DNA of 64,000 nucleotides from NCBI GenBank assembly GCA_907164885.2, contig OU015490.1, forward strand, positions 205,091,161-205,155,160. The letters run 5' to 3'. This document shows, piece by piece, positions 32,682-44,129 of the stretch; the first letter of the stretch is position 1, and every line of letters starts with the position of its first letter. Position numbers and translations under genes: made by a program. The DNA is from Dolomedes plantarius (taxonomy: Eukaryota; Arthropoda; Arachnida; Araneae; Dolomedidae). Below the pieces are notes generated by a model. It was given only the letters and a program-made list of their open reading frames with translations. It ran no database searches and was not told the DNA's origin.

Positions 32682-33770
32682 TTATGACTGTCGACGTAAT
32701 GTGTCTATTAATGCCATATATGTTATGACAGTTCCCATGTAAAGTAGAACAAAATTCTTATTGATAGGGATTCCACCAGCCACTGTCATTGTTAATTGTT
32801 TGTCGATATATCTGAGGAATAGAATGTGACTGAGGTTCGATTGCGCGGGATTTTCAGGGAGATAACTGGATTTTTCTGCGATTTCAGATGACACGCTGGA
32901 AATTCTACTAGCCACAGAGCATAGAATCATGAAGGAAAGCATATCGTTTGCTGTCAGTATACCAATAATTGCAGTTAACAGAAGATCTTTACGTGGCAAG
33001 ATATTTAGAATAAGGTTGTACGTGAAGAAAAAACTTGCTGTAATAGAAAGCAGGAACAAAAACAACAACGTAGAGAAATTGTTGTTGACTTTTGAGACTC
33101 TTTTCGTTATAATCATATATGTTTTCAATAGGCATTTGTAGTTCAGAATTCCATTCGAAGATAGTAATTTTTTATAACGTAGTAAATTGTTGAGAAGTTG
33201 GAAACAAACTGTTACGTAAAACATACAAAAAGTGTTCATTGCCATAGTAATTCCTACGTTGTGTAGGTATAGAAACAAAAGGTTGATTATACGCTTTCCA
33301 GTCGGTGAATTTAGTTGAAATCCAAACAAGAATCGTCTTGCATTTTGAAATTCTCCATCTTGGAAAATAACTGATAGTATTTGAAGTAAAATAAAAGCGG
33401 CATTGAACAAAGTATTGAACGTTGCCCAGAAAAATATTTTGCGTTCAAAACTTTTGGACCTCAAAGGACTTTCTTCATTTTGACGATGATTTTGTGACTT
33501 GTGCTTCATAAAATATAAGGTAAGTAAAACTCGGAAAATGATGCCAATTATAAGTGAGAAAATTGTTCCCATTACATCGGGAGAACTTAAGTCCATCTCA
33601 GTTATTAGGGATATTGTAACTATAGCAAGTAATATTGTAAAGATTATACTTGTGATATTAATGATACGGTCGATCACAGTTTCTTTGCCAGAACTCGAGG
33701 TCGGCAGGCTATAAAACAGATTTAAACGAAATAGAAATATTAATGATCTAGGTATGAAAAAATCTTCCAT
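32682..33770 (-). CDS. Gustatory-receptor-like 7-TM chemoreceptor, intact
   Basis: A 362-residue single-exon ORF starting MEDFFIPRSLIFLF. Seven hydrophobic segments lie near residues 33-55, 68-90, 113-135, 155-188, 232-255, 264-288 and 333-357. The last carries TYMALIDTL, comparable to the TYhhhhhQF motif of insect gustatory receptors (7tm_7 family). Other blocks shared with its paralogs are LFGFQLNSPTGKRI, MAMNTFCMFYV and SSEIAEKSS. The likely role is plasma-membrane detection of contact chemicals in sensory neurons, known for the family and inferred here. All paralogs in the window are also on the minus strand. It could instead belong to a receptor-like lineage of unknown ligand. No promoter is recognised. 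Confidence 0.75.
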   Translation of the reverse strand: MEDFFIPRSLIFLFRLNLFYSLPTSSSGKETVIDRIINITSIIFTILLAIVTISLITEMDLSSPDVMGTIFSLIIGIIFRVLLTLYFMKHKSQNHRQNEESPLRSKSFERKIFFWATFNTLFNAAFILLQILSVIFQDGEFQNARRFLFGFQLNSPTGKRIINLLFLYLHNVGITMAMNTFCMFYVTVCFQLLNNLLRYKKLLSSNGILNYKCLLKTYMIITKRVSKVNNNFSTLLFLFLLSITASFFFTYNLILNILPRKDLLLTAIIGILTANDMLSFMILCSVASRISSVSSEIAEKSSYLPENPAQSNLSHILFLRYIDKQLTMTVAGGIPINKNFVLLYMGTVITYMALIDTLRRQS

Positions 33771-34380
33771 ACTAGATGCTCCAAAATTTACAGTATTGTA
33801 CTATAGACAATTGTTAAAAATGTTTTATCTATATCGTACATTAATAAGAAAATTAAGTACTTATTTCTTTTATTTTAATTTGAAGACTGCATTATGTGAA
33901 ATTTGAATTTAAAATTTTGAACATTGTTTACATCTTAATAGTATATTAAAACAGTGCTTGATTTACTTGAGCAATCATGACTTACTTTGCTGAATCTTTT
34001 ATGCACATAGTAGGGATTTAACATGCTTTGAAAAATGAGAGAGAACACCTCGTTTATAATTTCAGAATTCTCTAAATTATAATGTATATTTTGTTTCGTT
34101 AATATAAAGGAAAACAGAACAGTTGTATCAATAGTCAAGTGCTTACATGTCATTTATTGATTTATTTATATTTTGCTTCGTAATAATCAAACCACTTTTT
34201 CGATTACAGCAGCAAAAATATTTTAAAATGCTAATTATATTTGTCGAATTGTCTATGACAGGAAAAATTATCCCTGATATGCAGAGGATTGGTTCCTATA
34301 TCTCAAATTAGATGCATATCTTTTAAACATTTGCCACAGTTATTATAATAAAATTTATTATAGTAATGAGGGAACTACAT
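33771..34380. other. Upstream flank of the intact receptor
   Basis: No gene. Words such as atttgaatttaaaattttgaacattg and aacagttgtatcaatag recur in the next block (34381-34760), and related words occur at 10740-10960 and 50110-50370. Confidence 0.5.
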
Positions 34381-34760
34381 TGAATTTAGTGCATTTACTT
34401 CTATTTTAACCTGAAGAGTGTATATCATCAAATTTGAATTTAAAAATTTCAATCTTATGTAATGCTAGAATATCATGTTGAAATTAAAAGAATATTTTGC
34501 TTACTTGACAAAATTTATTGAATCATTTATATGCATAAAATATCTCTTTGCTTGGTTATGAAACATTGATAAAGTTTCGCAGTAGTGAAATTTTCTCAGT
34601 TATTATTTCTTTTTTTCTGGATAATAAAGACGAATATGGAACAGTACAATCAGTAATTCTGTTCTTATATTTCATTTACACTTTTATATCTTTGCGTTGT
34701 CGATCCAATCAATTTTTCAATCATAGTAGCAAAAATTGTTGAAAGTGCTTGACATTTCAA
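34381..34760. repeat. Second copy of a receptor upstream flank without its gene
   Basis: Resembles 33860-34230 in order: ctattttaacctgaag, atttgaatttaaaaatttc, a ttgcttacttgac segment, then gaacagtacaatcagta and agtagcaaaaattgttgaaa. No receptor coding lies between the two flanks, suggesting that a receptor copy was deleted. Confidence 0.5.
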
Positions 34761-36569
34761 TGTTCATGCACAAAACAGTTTCCTTTTTCTGTCCAAAGAA
34801 GTGGAGTCAATAGATAATCTTTTTTGAACTTTTCTTTAAGGGTATAGTATTTAATAAAAGATGCAAGTAGAAAATTTATATATGTTGATTAACAAGTATC
34901 TTCATATAATGTGTATATCACTGGAGAGACTGTTTAAATCGACCGCTTCTCACATGTTCTTGATCATTTCAAAAGAGATCTCAACTGAAAAGTTTCACAA
35001 ACACGTCATAGTTTTTGAAATTTTCGAGAACAATGGTAGCTTTATAATGCGGTGTTACTCCATGCCAAGATTACAAAAGTATTATTAATTTTAGTAACAC
35101 ATTGAGTGCCGAAAATTGTATTTTAATCGATCACTTTGACACGAACAACAAGTAATAGAAAGCGATTCTCTTAAAAGGTTTTACTAATACAGGGTTCTTT
35201 TAATGAACTCAATAAAATTGTTTACGTGATGTTCTAATAATTTTTCCAAACTATTTGTATACATTGTTTTTCTTATGTAAAAGCATATGTATATATCTTT
35301 TATGATTGAAGTAACCATCTCAATATCATTAAAACATCTCACACTGAACAAAGGTCGTATCTCGAACTACGTGATAAACAATAAATACAGACAATAAGTA
35401 ATAAGGCTGTAAATTACGACTGAAAATCTATTCCTTTTAGTTGCTTTGGGCAGTCCGGAGAAAAAAGTACTTCACTCATTTACTTCATTTTGGTCTTAAA
35501 CGGAAGATTTTAATCTATAGGTGTGTCAAATTTGGTTTTTGTAATCACAATATCTATGAATTAATGATAATTTATAATTAAAAATTGCCCCCTGTGCATG
35601 CTCAGTGACATATTTAAATATCGCTTTAGATACTCACCAGCGGGAGACGCATAAATACTTTAATTTGTTTCTGCGCATGCTCAGTGACATGTTTTAATCT
35701 GGATTTTCATTCTTACTGTCCACGAGGCCACATAAACACGTTAATTTTTTTATTCCGAGGTATCTCTCTTGCTCTCTCTCTCTGCCATTTTTAATTTTAA
35801 TTGTGTTTGTGAGATATAGAATTAAACCTGACGGAAATTGTTTCTTTGATAGTAGCTTTGCTTATTTGTATGGTGTGAATCTTCATGAAGTTATTCTTCA
35901 GTTTTTAGTTATGATAAACTGTCTTTGAAGAGTCATATTTTTTTGTTATGTACAATAGTAAATTTTTATGTGTATTTCCCTATTTTTAGTATTATGATTT
36001 TGAGCATTTTACTGAGTTTCAGAGCTACTGAGTACACATGCCGTTTTTAGCTTGTCATTGAGTAACCTTATTTCTTTTATTGGGTTCAATCGTAATTTTT
36101 TAAAGTGTAAATCTCTTTTCTTTATATTATGATTTTCAATTTCTGGTAATGATGTGTTGAGTATAATTTGTGTATTAGTACATTTATTTACTATCCAGCC
36201 GTCATATTTTGACGGGTACCAACTAGCAATTTTATTTGAAATTAAATACAAATATGTACACTATAATGAGGAAAGCCCAAGCATATCCGGGGAAATACTA
36301 AAGCGAGTGACAAAACACAAAATGGACGAACTAGACCTCCGTAATTCTATATTAAATATGCTAAAAAACAGGCCTTATTGTGTAATTTTAATATATGCTT
36401 CCAGATTCTGAGGAATGAGCATTGTATTCGTGGGTGGTAGAGCTATGTTCAGCTTTTGCTACACGAGGCTAATTAGACCAGGACCTAAAGTTTAAAAACA
36501 ATTACGAACGGCTACAAACATCCATGCCAACAGTGGAATTCGATCCCACAGGTAAATGTGGAATACTTG
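34761..36569. other. Long non-coding stretch
   Basis: No gene I can support; ORFs of 75-85 codons here have no recognisable feature. Two copies of gcatgctcagtgacat lie at 35596-35612 and 35666-35682. A (CT)n run is at 35770-35782. Confidence 0.35.
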
Positions 36570-36574
36570 GTAAA

Positions 36575-37022
36575 GTTAAGAATCATGTTTAATAATAGGA
36601 GACATGCTCTCTTTGGTCTGTATGAAATATCAAATGATAATTTGTATTACTTTCTGTGTACTGAAGTGCATATATCAGTAACTAAAATAGTTACACATAA
36701 AGCACAGAAATATTTATAAGCCTTATTTGGACTGTGTCTTTGCAGTTTTCTGAATTTTAAGAATAAATTAAGAAGAGTTCAATTGTAGACTTCAATAACC
36801 AATGTTAATTTTAATTTCAGAAAAAGAATTTCAGAAAAATTCCCATTATAGTTACGAATGATATTTAGTAATAAGGGACATACACACCTTGGCTGCTATG
36901 ATATACGAAATGATAATTTGTGATAAGGTTTGAGTACTGAAGAGCCTGTATCAGAATCTAAAGTAGTTACACAAAAAACACAGAAATATTTCAAGCCTTA
37001 TTTACAATTTGTCTTTGCAGAT
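36575..37022 (+). repeat. ~275-bp tandem duplication
   Basis: Units at about 36575-36745 and 36850-37022 share atgataatttgt, agtactgaag, gtagttacaca, cacagaaatatttcaagcc and ttgtctttgcag, spaced about 275 bp. There is no coding signal. Confidence 0.75.
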
Positions 37023-37140
37023 ATTTTTATTTTGCGGATGAATTCTAGATTCAATTCTAGATTGCAGACCTACTTTCTTTCGTTTAGTAAATCTTTGTAT
37101 GAATTGACATTTAGGTGACACTCTTAGTGTTATTTTATTT

Positions 37141-37345
37141 AAGGGGTCTGGTACTTTTTAATAGCTAAGAGACTGATCGAATAAACATATCCCTATTTTC
37201 AATGCTCAGAAGTTATGAAAAACATGCATTCAGAAATATGAAAATTTTATTGTAAATTTAACATTATTTCTTCTTTATAAATAGGACTATAATTTTATTG
37301 TAGCTTGAAGAAAAATGTTTTAATTGTTTAAAATTTCAACCATTG
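37141..37345 (+). repeat. Dispersed TTAA repeat, family GGGGTC, end fragment
   Basis: Starts at ttta-aggggtctggtac, followed by gctaagagact and ataaacatatccctattttc. The same end is seen at 51328 and 55773, and inverted at 54840-54906. Confidence 0.65.
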
Positions 37346-37575
37346 TTTTTTCATTGTTATGTCATTGTGCACAAGATATGCAAAGAACAGTTGCTGAATA
37401 CCAAGAAATTTTAAACTCGTGCAATATAAATATGTATAATTAAAATGACCAACTATTATGCCATTTCTATTATAAATATTTTCATTACAGTTAAATATAT
37501 AAAAAAAAATAATTAAAAATTTTTTATTCCTTTTCAATGAAGAACTATAAATTTTCATTTCAAAGTTGGTCATTT

Positions 37576-37797
37576 AGGGCCGTGGCGGCCTTGTGGTACA
37601 GCGCGCTGGTTTTAGTGCTGAGGGTGCTCAGATCGAATCCTGGCGAAGCGCCACTAAAATGCCTCCGTTTGTGTCGTCCCTTCATAGAGGGCAATGCTGG
37701 TCTGCCTATATGGCGCCCCCATAATAAAATGGCCAGCAAAACTGCGGTGAATTATAGGCGAATGTCTTCGCGACAAGTGCCTCCGCATTGGGAAAAA
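37576..37797 (+). mobile_element. tRNA-derived SINE with 14-bp TSD
   Basis: Direct repeats aaagttggtcattt (37562-37575 and 37798-37811) flank a 222-bp unit. Its 5' 70 bp resemble a tRNA gene: an A-box-like gtggcggccttgtggta and a B-box-like agatcgaatcc (about 37631-37641). The body ends in an A-run. It is Pol III-type and non-autonomous. The ORF across it (37537-37860) is a by-product. Confidence 0.85.
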
Positions 37798-37939
37798 AAA
37801 GTTGGTCATTTTATAGATGTATTATATAACTTAATTTTAAAACAAAAAAAAAATGTATAATCATTAATATAAAGATGCAAATCTGCATGCAATGACATAA
37901 CATTAAAAAAACTGTGGTTGAAACTTTAAAAAACTTAAA

Positions 37940-39600
37940 AACTAATTTGTTTTCAGTTTTAATCTAATTTCTCGAATATAATATAGATACCAGTGGGAAC
38001 CGTTAAATTACTCAGAAAAACACGAAAGTTAAAGTTTCCTGTGGCGTAAAGTAAATGTGAGTGTCATTAAAAAAAAAAAAAAACGGTCATTGAAATTCAA
38101 AAAGTTGGTCAAATTCAGATCTTTAAAATCAATTTGCCCTTTTTTAAGATTCATCTATAGAATTGTAATCTTGATGATTAAAATTAATCTAAGGTTGTTC
38201 TTTTCCATCAAGTATTCACTATTTAAAATTAAGGAATATGTTTCTATGAAATAAGCAATGTCGTTCAAACATCATGAAAATATTGTTACGAAGTCTCATG
38301 TTTGATATACCTAGACAATTAGCTTTATGGCAGTTTTATAACTGAGTCCGGTCCACAGATAATAATATTTAAAACGTCACACCATGATTTCACTTTCAGG
38401 AGATGTCGAGGAAACTATTAGAACTAAGTCTAAAATTCACACAAAATATTTCTCGAACCTTCATTCAATGATTCCACTTTTAGAAGATTTTTGGACTTTA
38501 CACATTTAGATGAGGTTTGGTACATCCCTTCACGGATAAGTCATCTGATTTAACGACTTTTATTCCTGGGTCGTTTGTATGTTGAAGCATAGGCTAGAGC
38601 CATCAAAGAGTGGCAAATATAGAAGGGGCTAGACTCTGCCGTTCCCCAGTTTACTTGAATTCTAACTACAGGAAGGGTTAAGAAGATATTCAGGGAATGA
38701 GCATTTAATTTGTAGAATTTGATCGATGACTTAACCTCAATTTAGTTTAGTCTTTTTAGCCCCCTCCTCAAAAAAAATAATAAACAGAAAAAAATTAAAG
38801 AATTTGCTTGGCAGCTTTGACACCATTTCGTAAAGCAAATTAGAGAGTCGCCGTAAAATGCAAAACAGAAATTCTAACCATCTTGTTTGCCACCTTGAAG
38901 TATGAAGAGCCTGTATGCCTCAAATCTTATAAGCACGTAAAAGAGAACACGATAAACTTTTTTTTTACGTTCAATAAAATTATTTTAAATTGAAGGCTGG
39001 TGATTAAACTTTCTAGTTCTGCGCATAGTTAATGTGACAAAGTCTTATTATTGACTTGGTTAAAATACCATGAGTTTTCACTGGGTATATTACCCTTTCG
39101 CACAATTTTTCCAAATGAGTATGAATAGTTCTGTATTGTAGTTTAGGTTTTTGGATACACATACACATCCAATCATTCTTTATCACAGAGAATGAATCTG
39201 TCTTACAGTCATTAATTTTTTTTTGATGTTGTTGATTTTATGCCTCAGGTACAGTAACAAGACATCCTAGTCCGGTGTCCATGAGAAGATAATACAGTTA
39301 ACAGAAGAAAGAACACACACCTATATTCAAGAACTATATTTTTGCAGGCGAGACACACCGGTGACGGACAGCAGGTTTTTTAAAGCTCCTCTTTCGAGAC
39401 GGGGACTCTTTTGCATTCTCTTCGAGACCTCTTTTGGGATTTTTATCCCTAAATAGTACATCCGTACTTTATGCGGGATTTGAACCCACAACCCTGGTTT
39501 GGCAAGCTTTTGCGTTAAACACTTTACCACTGAGCAGCTTAATATTTCTAAACCGTCAATTGTAGTAATCCGTAATTTCTTCTGTTACGATAACGCAGGT
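37940..39600 (+). repeat. Segmental duplication, copy A
   Basis: Aligns in order with 44130-44476 and 46912-47905. About 300 bp (38510-38815) are present only here. The best-preserved part is 38815-39600. It includes the SINE at 39331-39540, so duplication came after that SINE inserted. Confidence 0.8.
39331..39540 (-). mobile_element. tRNA-derived SINE on minus strand (copy A)
   Basis: Reading the minus strand from 39540: gctgctcagtggtaaagtg (A-box region), and further on gggttcaaatccc (B box at 39475-39487), then a non-tRNA body. An intact tRNA cloverleaf is not supported. Confidence 0.65.
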
Positions 39601-39818
39601 CTGCAAAAAAAAATATTTTTCAAAGTTGTTTGTACTTTGATAACTGAATTCTATGTATTTTTCAGTGCTAATTTCAGAAATGAAATCCATTTTTTTCTCT
39701 CACGTCAGGTTATCTCACAAAACGGGTGTGTATTTAAAAACTCAATTTAATGCAATTTTGTACTTTTTTCTAAAGGTTCTAAATTTTAATAAACAGATAA
39801 AAGATGCCATGGTTTACA

Positions 39819-40227
39819 TGTAAGGTATACACAAGATTCGATTCACAAGAATCGAACTTTTGAGTGAATGAATTAAAGAAGCTGCTCTAGATATGCTAAT
39901 TTCGGCATACGCGCTTAGTATAAATACCATGCAGCGTCATTAATAGAGAGAAGAGGTTGTTAAGGTTGAAAAGGTGTTATCCTGCGCTAGTGCTTAGCGG
40001 GCCAGAAGTTTACATGGCAGTACTGCTGGTTTGACTTACTGTTCGTAAGTATAAAAATATATTGTTCTTGAAAGCTGTGTTTATACATTCCGTACAAGTA
40101 GTACGCATGCTTATTGCTGTAAAAGCCAATCATATGTGCAACGAATTCAATAAACATTGTTTCATGTATAAACAGTATGTTGTATAAAATGCAAAGTAGT
40201 GTGCCCCCTTAGTATAGAAACTCTATA
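39819..40227 (+). repeat. 5' LTR of copy 2
   Basis: TG...TA ends, TATA box at 39919-39926, AATAAA at 40149-40154. Shorter than the copy 1 LTR. Confidence 0.92.
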
Positions 40228-40228
40228 C

Positions 40229-40238
40229 TGGCGCCCGA
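40229..40238 (+). other. Primer-binding site of copy 2
   Basis: TGGCGCCCGA one base after the LTR, as in copy 1; tRNA-Lys type. Confidence 0.8.
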
Positions 40239-40359
40239 AAGATATATATACCCTGGTAGTTAGCGTTACATTTGTAACGAACAACATAATTGAAATTAAA
40301 CTGTGTACTGTGAACTTATATTGATAAAATTGTTGCAAGTACTTCTATACTATTTAAAA

Positions 40360-42354
40360 ATGAGTGTTGTAGAACAAAATCCTGCTGGAGATTTTCCTCG
40401 GGTAATTATGGTTCAGCATTTTGCGCCATTCGAAGCCACCTTCAATGGCGGCCCCTCAAGCCAATTCCTAAAGAAAATTGAGCATTACTTTCATTAACAA
40501 TGCACCCCAGAGGGGGATAAACTTAAAATTGCTCTAGCCGCTTTAAGAGGTAGTGCATTTCAGTGGTACACATGCATGCAAAGCAGTAATCTGATTTTTG
40601 ACTATTTGTCATTCAAGCAACAGTTTCTTAGTGTTTTTCCAAAGACCTTTAATCAAAGTGAAATTGAAGCGGAAATTTATACGCTAAGGCAACGTGAAGG
40701 TCAGTCTGCATTAGATTTTGCTATGGAAAAGATTTCCAAGTGTAAGGAATATTTAGAAGGGGTGACGGAAGCGATAATCTTAAAAATAGTTATCCAACGT
40801 TTGAAGCCAAGTGTTCAAGATTTTTTAGATAATCAAACAATTACAAGTAAGGTTACCCTCCTTCAAGCTTTAGCTAAATATGACAATAGGCATTTCTTCG
40901 CTACCCCTCACCGTCATACAGGTACGAGAAGTTTTATACACCCGCGCCAAAATTTTTCGCGTGTTTCAAACCAGCAGCGTAAGCAGTACCGCAGGCAAAA
41001 TAATAGAAGCGCACGGCGTGATAATGAAATTAGTGCACTTAAAGTAAATAAAATGCAAGCACCTTACTTGCACTGGCAAGTTGATTCACATGATATGGTT
41101 CAACCTGTTGAAACTGTGTGGTCAAATGTATTATTTTGTCCGAGCAGTAATCATTATTTTGAGAATAGTGAAAGTCGGGGTATTTTTGTGGCTTATAAAG
41201 AAAGTGAGTCTAGCTGGAATGATGAGGTAATTCCAGTACAAATTTCTGAAAATAGTGCCGATAATAATGCTAGTGGTTTAGAAAATAAATCATCTGACAC
41301 TTCTATTAATGCTATACCTGATATTATTGATGCTATACCTGATATTTTAGATGATATTCACACATCTGTTAATGAAGGAAATTTAGTAGATGACGAAGTA
41401 TGCGTTACGGCAGTTAGTGAATACTTATTAGTTGACGATAATAAAAATTCTTTAAACGATATTAGGAACTCGCTAGGTAATGATGATATTATTTCAAGTT
41501 CCCAGCCGAATGAGGATTGTGTAGGCCAGGTTGATAATATGGTTTTAAATAAAGTACATGAAAACCATACTGAGAGTCAGGATGAAAAGTTGACACAGAA
41601 TTATACTGTAAGTAGTTTAGCTGATGCTTCGGAAGTTATAGACGTAGGTTGTATTAAAACGCACCAGTACGAAAAGCTTAATCTTCCTAAAACTGAAGCA
41701 GTGTTAACGAATATAAATGATAACGATTCTGATGTCGCAAGTTTCAAAGAGACTTTTTCGTCAAAAGAGGATAAAACTAAAGTTAAGGGGGATAAAAAAC
41801 GTGAAAAAGCGCCTTCAGGTTCCAGCGTTAAAACTGCAAATACTGAAGTATTTAAGGCGGTAAACAAGAAGTCGTATAAGCACAAATACCAAAAACAGAG
41901 TCAGTTTGTTGAAAAACATGACACAAGTAGAGAGATAAAGCCAGTAACTAAACACGTTGGTGCGGCGTATAAATTTGACAAAATAGAATCTGCATTAAAA
42001 TCTAATACCGATACAAGCAAAAGTACGAAGAAAGGTAAAGTGTGCATTACAAAAACTCCATCAAAGGATGAATGCGTCGCTGATAAGGTACACAAGGTTA
42101 TCAAAAGGAAGAATGACAATTTTAAAGTTCCTTTGCATAAGTACAGGAAACGGAATATTTCTGCCGCCCAGCAAGGTTGGCCTCCTCCCAAGAGACCTCC
42201 TGTCCATCGTCAAGCCGGACCAGCGCCTCAGGACCTACGACCTGCTGCACGAAGGATGCCCACACGGTCAACGAACCCCTTCACTAGGACTGCGACCATC
42301 AAGAGAGGTTCACGGATTGGACAGACTGGTGCAAGGAAGTTGCTGCATTCATGA
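40360..42354 (+). pseudogene. Gag-like protein of copy 2, one nonsense codon
   Basis: The start ATG is at 40360 (MSVVEQNPAGDF). TAA at 40495-40497 stops the frame at codon 46, just after KKIEHYFH. The same frame then runs uninterrupted for 592 codons from the next ATG (40576) to 42354. Domain order is as in copy 1: capsid-like part, acidic Ser/Asn-rich centre with an AIPDI repeat (IPDIIDAIPDILDDI), and basic PPPKRPP tail. The C-terminus extends a few residues beyond copy 1. Apart from the one stop the two proteins align end to end with many substitutions, which suggests that this frame was under selection until recently. Confidence 0.8.
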
Positions 42355-42931
42355 ACAAGTCTTGTATCAATTATCTTTTTCAAACTCCCCCTTTAATAAA
42401 ACCGAACCAAATTGGTTTGCAGTTCCCCCAGTGTATATACTGTAAACATTTTGAGGGGAAGTGGTGAGGCACTGAAAAAAAAAGGCATACTGTTGTTTTA
42501 TAAATTTTTGAAGGGGACATGTAGTGACTAGGAAAAAAATACATACTGCACAATATACCAATTAACCACTAATGTACTAACTTCACAAAAAAATAACACA
42601 TGTACATTATAAATTGGGGGAGAGCAGATACAGTCAAGAAATGTCATGCTGTGCAATTGTGTTGTCACTTTTAATTAAAATAGATATTTTAGGGCGCAGT
42701 TGGCAGCCCAGTATCCGCTACTCTGCAAATCCACTGTTTGATGGTGTCACCTGGACCCTTCGGGGTTAGTTTTGTAAAATGGTAGTGGCGTTTTTCCTCC
42801 ACACAACGTGTGGAAGGTTTTTTTGACTTTGCCACCCATTATGTCAAAAGTCAGACCTGCACGCGTTTTCAATTAGTTAACTGAAGCCGTTCAGACCTCA
42901 GTTACCTAATTTTTTTTTCGAGGGAGGCCAG

Positions 42932-43340
42932 TGTAAGGTATACACAAGATTCGATTCACAAGAATCGAACTTTTGAGTGAATGAATTAAAGAAGCTGCTC
43001 TAGATATGCTAATTTCGGCATACGCGCTTAGTATAAATACCATGCAGCGTCATTAATAGAGAGAAGAGGTTGTTAAGGTTGAAAAGGTGTTATCCTGCGC
43101 TAGTGCTTAGCGGGCCAGAAGTTTACATGGCAGTACTGCTGGTTTGACTTACTGTTCGTGAGTATAAAAATATATTGTTCTTGAAAGCTGTGTTTATACA
43201 TTCCGTACAAGTAGTACGCATGCTTATTGCTGTAAAAGCCAATTATATGTGCAACGAATTCAATAAACATTGTTTCATGTATAAACAGTATGTTGTATAA
43301 AATACAAAGTAGAGTGCCCCCTTAGTATAGAAACTCTATA
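42932..43340 (+). repeat. 3' LTR of copy 2
   Basis: Near-identical partner of 39819-40227, preceded by a purine tract (cgagggaggccag). Followed by TSD taca. Confidence 0.92.
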
Positions 43341-43344
43341 TACA

Positions 43345-44129
43345 TTTACACAACAGAATAATGAAAATAATGCATAACTATAGAGTCAAAATCCTTCTAG
43401 GAGAGGTTTCGCTTCACATTAAAACTTCTTTTATTGCTCTTCTTGCTATGGACAGCTTGAGGATCGTCCCTTTTTAATATCCAGCAGTAATCCGCTGTCA
43501 TGTTAACGTTCCATCCTCCTTGGTACTTTTTTCCCATTTCCTTGATGTCTTGATGGAACCTTCCACCCTGCTCTTCACTGATATCACCAAGATTTGCAGG
43601 GAAGAAGTCAAGGTGAGAAGTCAAGGATATTTTGCTGGTGGGCAAATTTAATTTGATTATCACGTGCCATTCCCCATTTCTCATCATTAATTCCTAATCA
43701 TTTACTCAAACTAAAATTTTCTAATTATTGGTGCCGATAAATTTCCCTATCATTCACCAATTTTGTATCATTTATATCATTGACACCTATTTTGTATCAA
43801 TTTACATACCAGTCTTCAAACCTTTGTCACTCTATTAGAGAAACATACACTATAGAATTCATAAAATGCAAGGCAGCCTTTGAAATATTTTTAACTGTCT
43901 ATTTTCTGGGATAATTAGCCATTATTCTCGTCTAAAATTTTTTTTATCCCCATTAAAACTCATAATTATTCAGTAATATATACTTCAAGAAGGAGAATTT
44001 AAAAAACCCTTATCTGCTAATTGTCAAATAATAAACTGCAATTTTACTCTTCTTTAAAACTCAGGTAGAAAATTATGAAGCGTAATGAACTGATTGTATA
44101 AAGAGTATAAAATGCAAGAGAAAAAATTA
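43345..44129. other. Stretch with a fragment of an uncharacterised protein family
   Basis: Apart from the pseudogene at 43397-43687, this is AT-rich DNA without a recognisable gene. Confidence 0.35.
43397..43687 (-). pseudogene. C-terminal fragment of an uncharacterised protein family
   Basis: A 96-codon minus-strand frame with HLDFFPANLGDISEEQGG, RFHQDIKEM, YQGGWN, ADYCWILKRD and KKSNKRSF. The same motifs occur at 62630-62811 (NLGDTSDEQGERFHQ, YQGRWD, ADYCWSLKRD). I know this motif set from multi-copy hypothetical proteins in arthropods, but no function; it may be transposon-borne. Only the C-terminus is present here, and upstream of 43687 the homology stops. Confidence 0.65.

Larger units (their letters stand above)
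39819..43340 (+). mobile_element. Gag-only LTR retrotransposon, copy 2 (young)
   Basis: A 3522-bp element with TSD taca (39815-39818 and 43341-43344). The LTRs 39819-40227 and 42932-43340 are both 409 bp and differ at about four positions by eye, so the insertion is recent. PBS, gag-like frame, conserved 3' region and purine tract are in the same order as copy 1. As in copy 1, there is no pol domain. It inserted next to duplication copy A. Confidence 0.88.

Noticed and set aside
35770..35782. (CT)n run as a promoter GAGA element
   Set aside because: Too short, and with no downstream gene to support it.
37537..37860. 107-codon ORF over the SINE
   Set aside because: It starts and ends outside the SINE TSDs, so it is a by-product of insertion.
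39327..39530. 67-codon minus-strand ORF
   Set aside because: It is the translation of the tRNA-like part and body of a SINE.
39331..39540. A functional tRNA gene
   Set aside because: A- and B-box-like sequences exist but a cloverleaf does not fold convincingly, and a SINE body follows; the duplicate at 47631-47837 shows the same.
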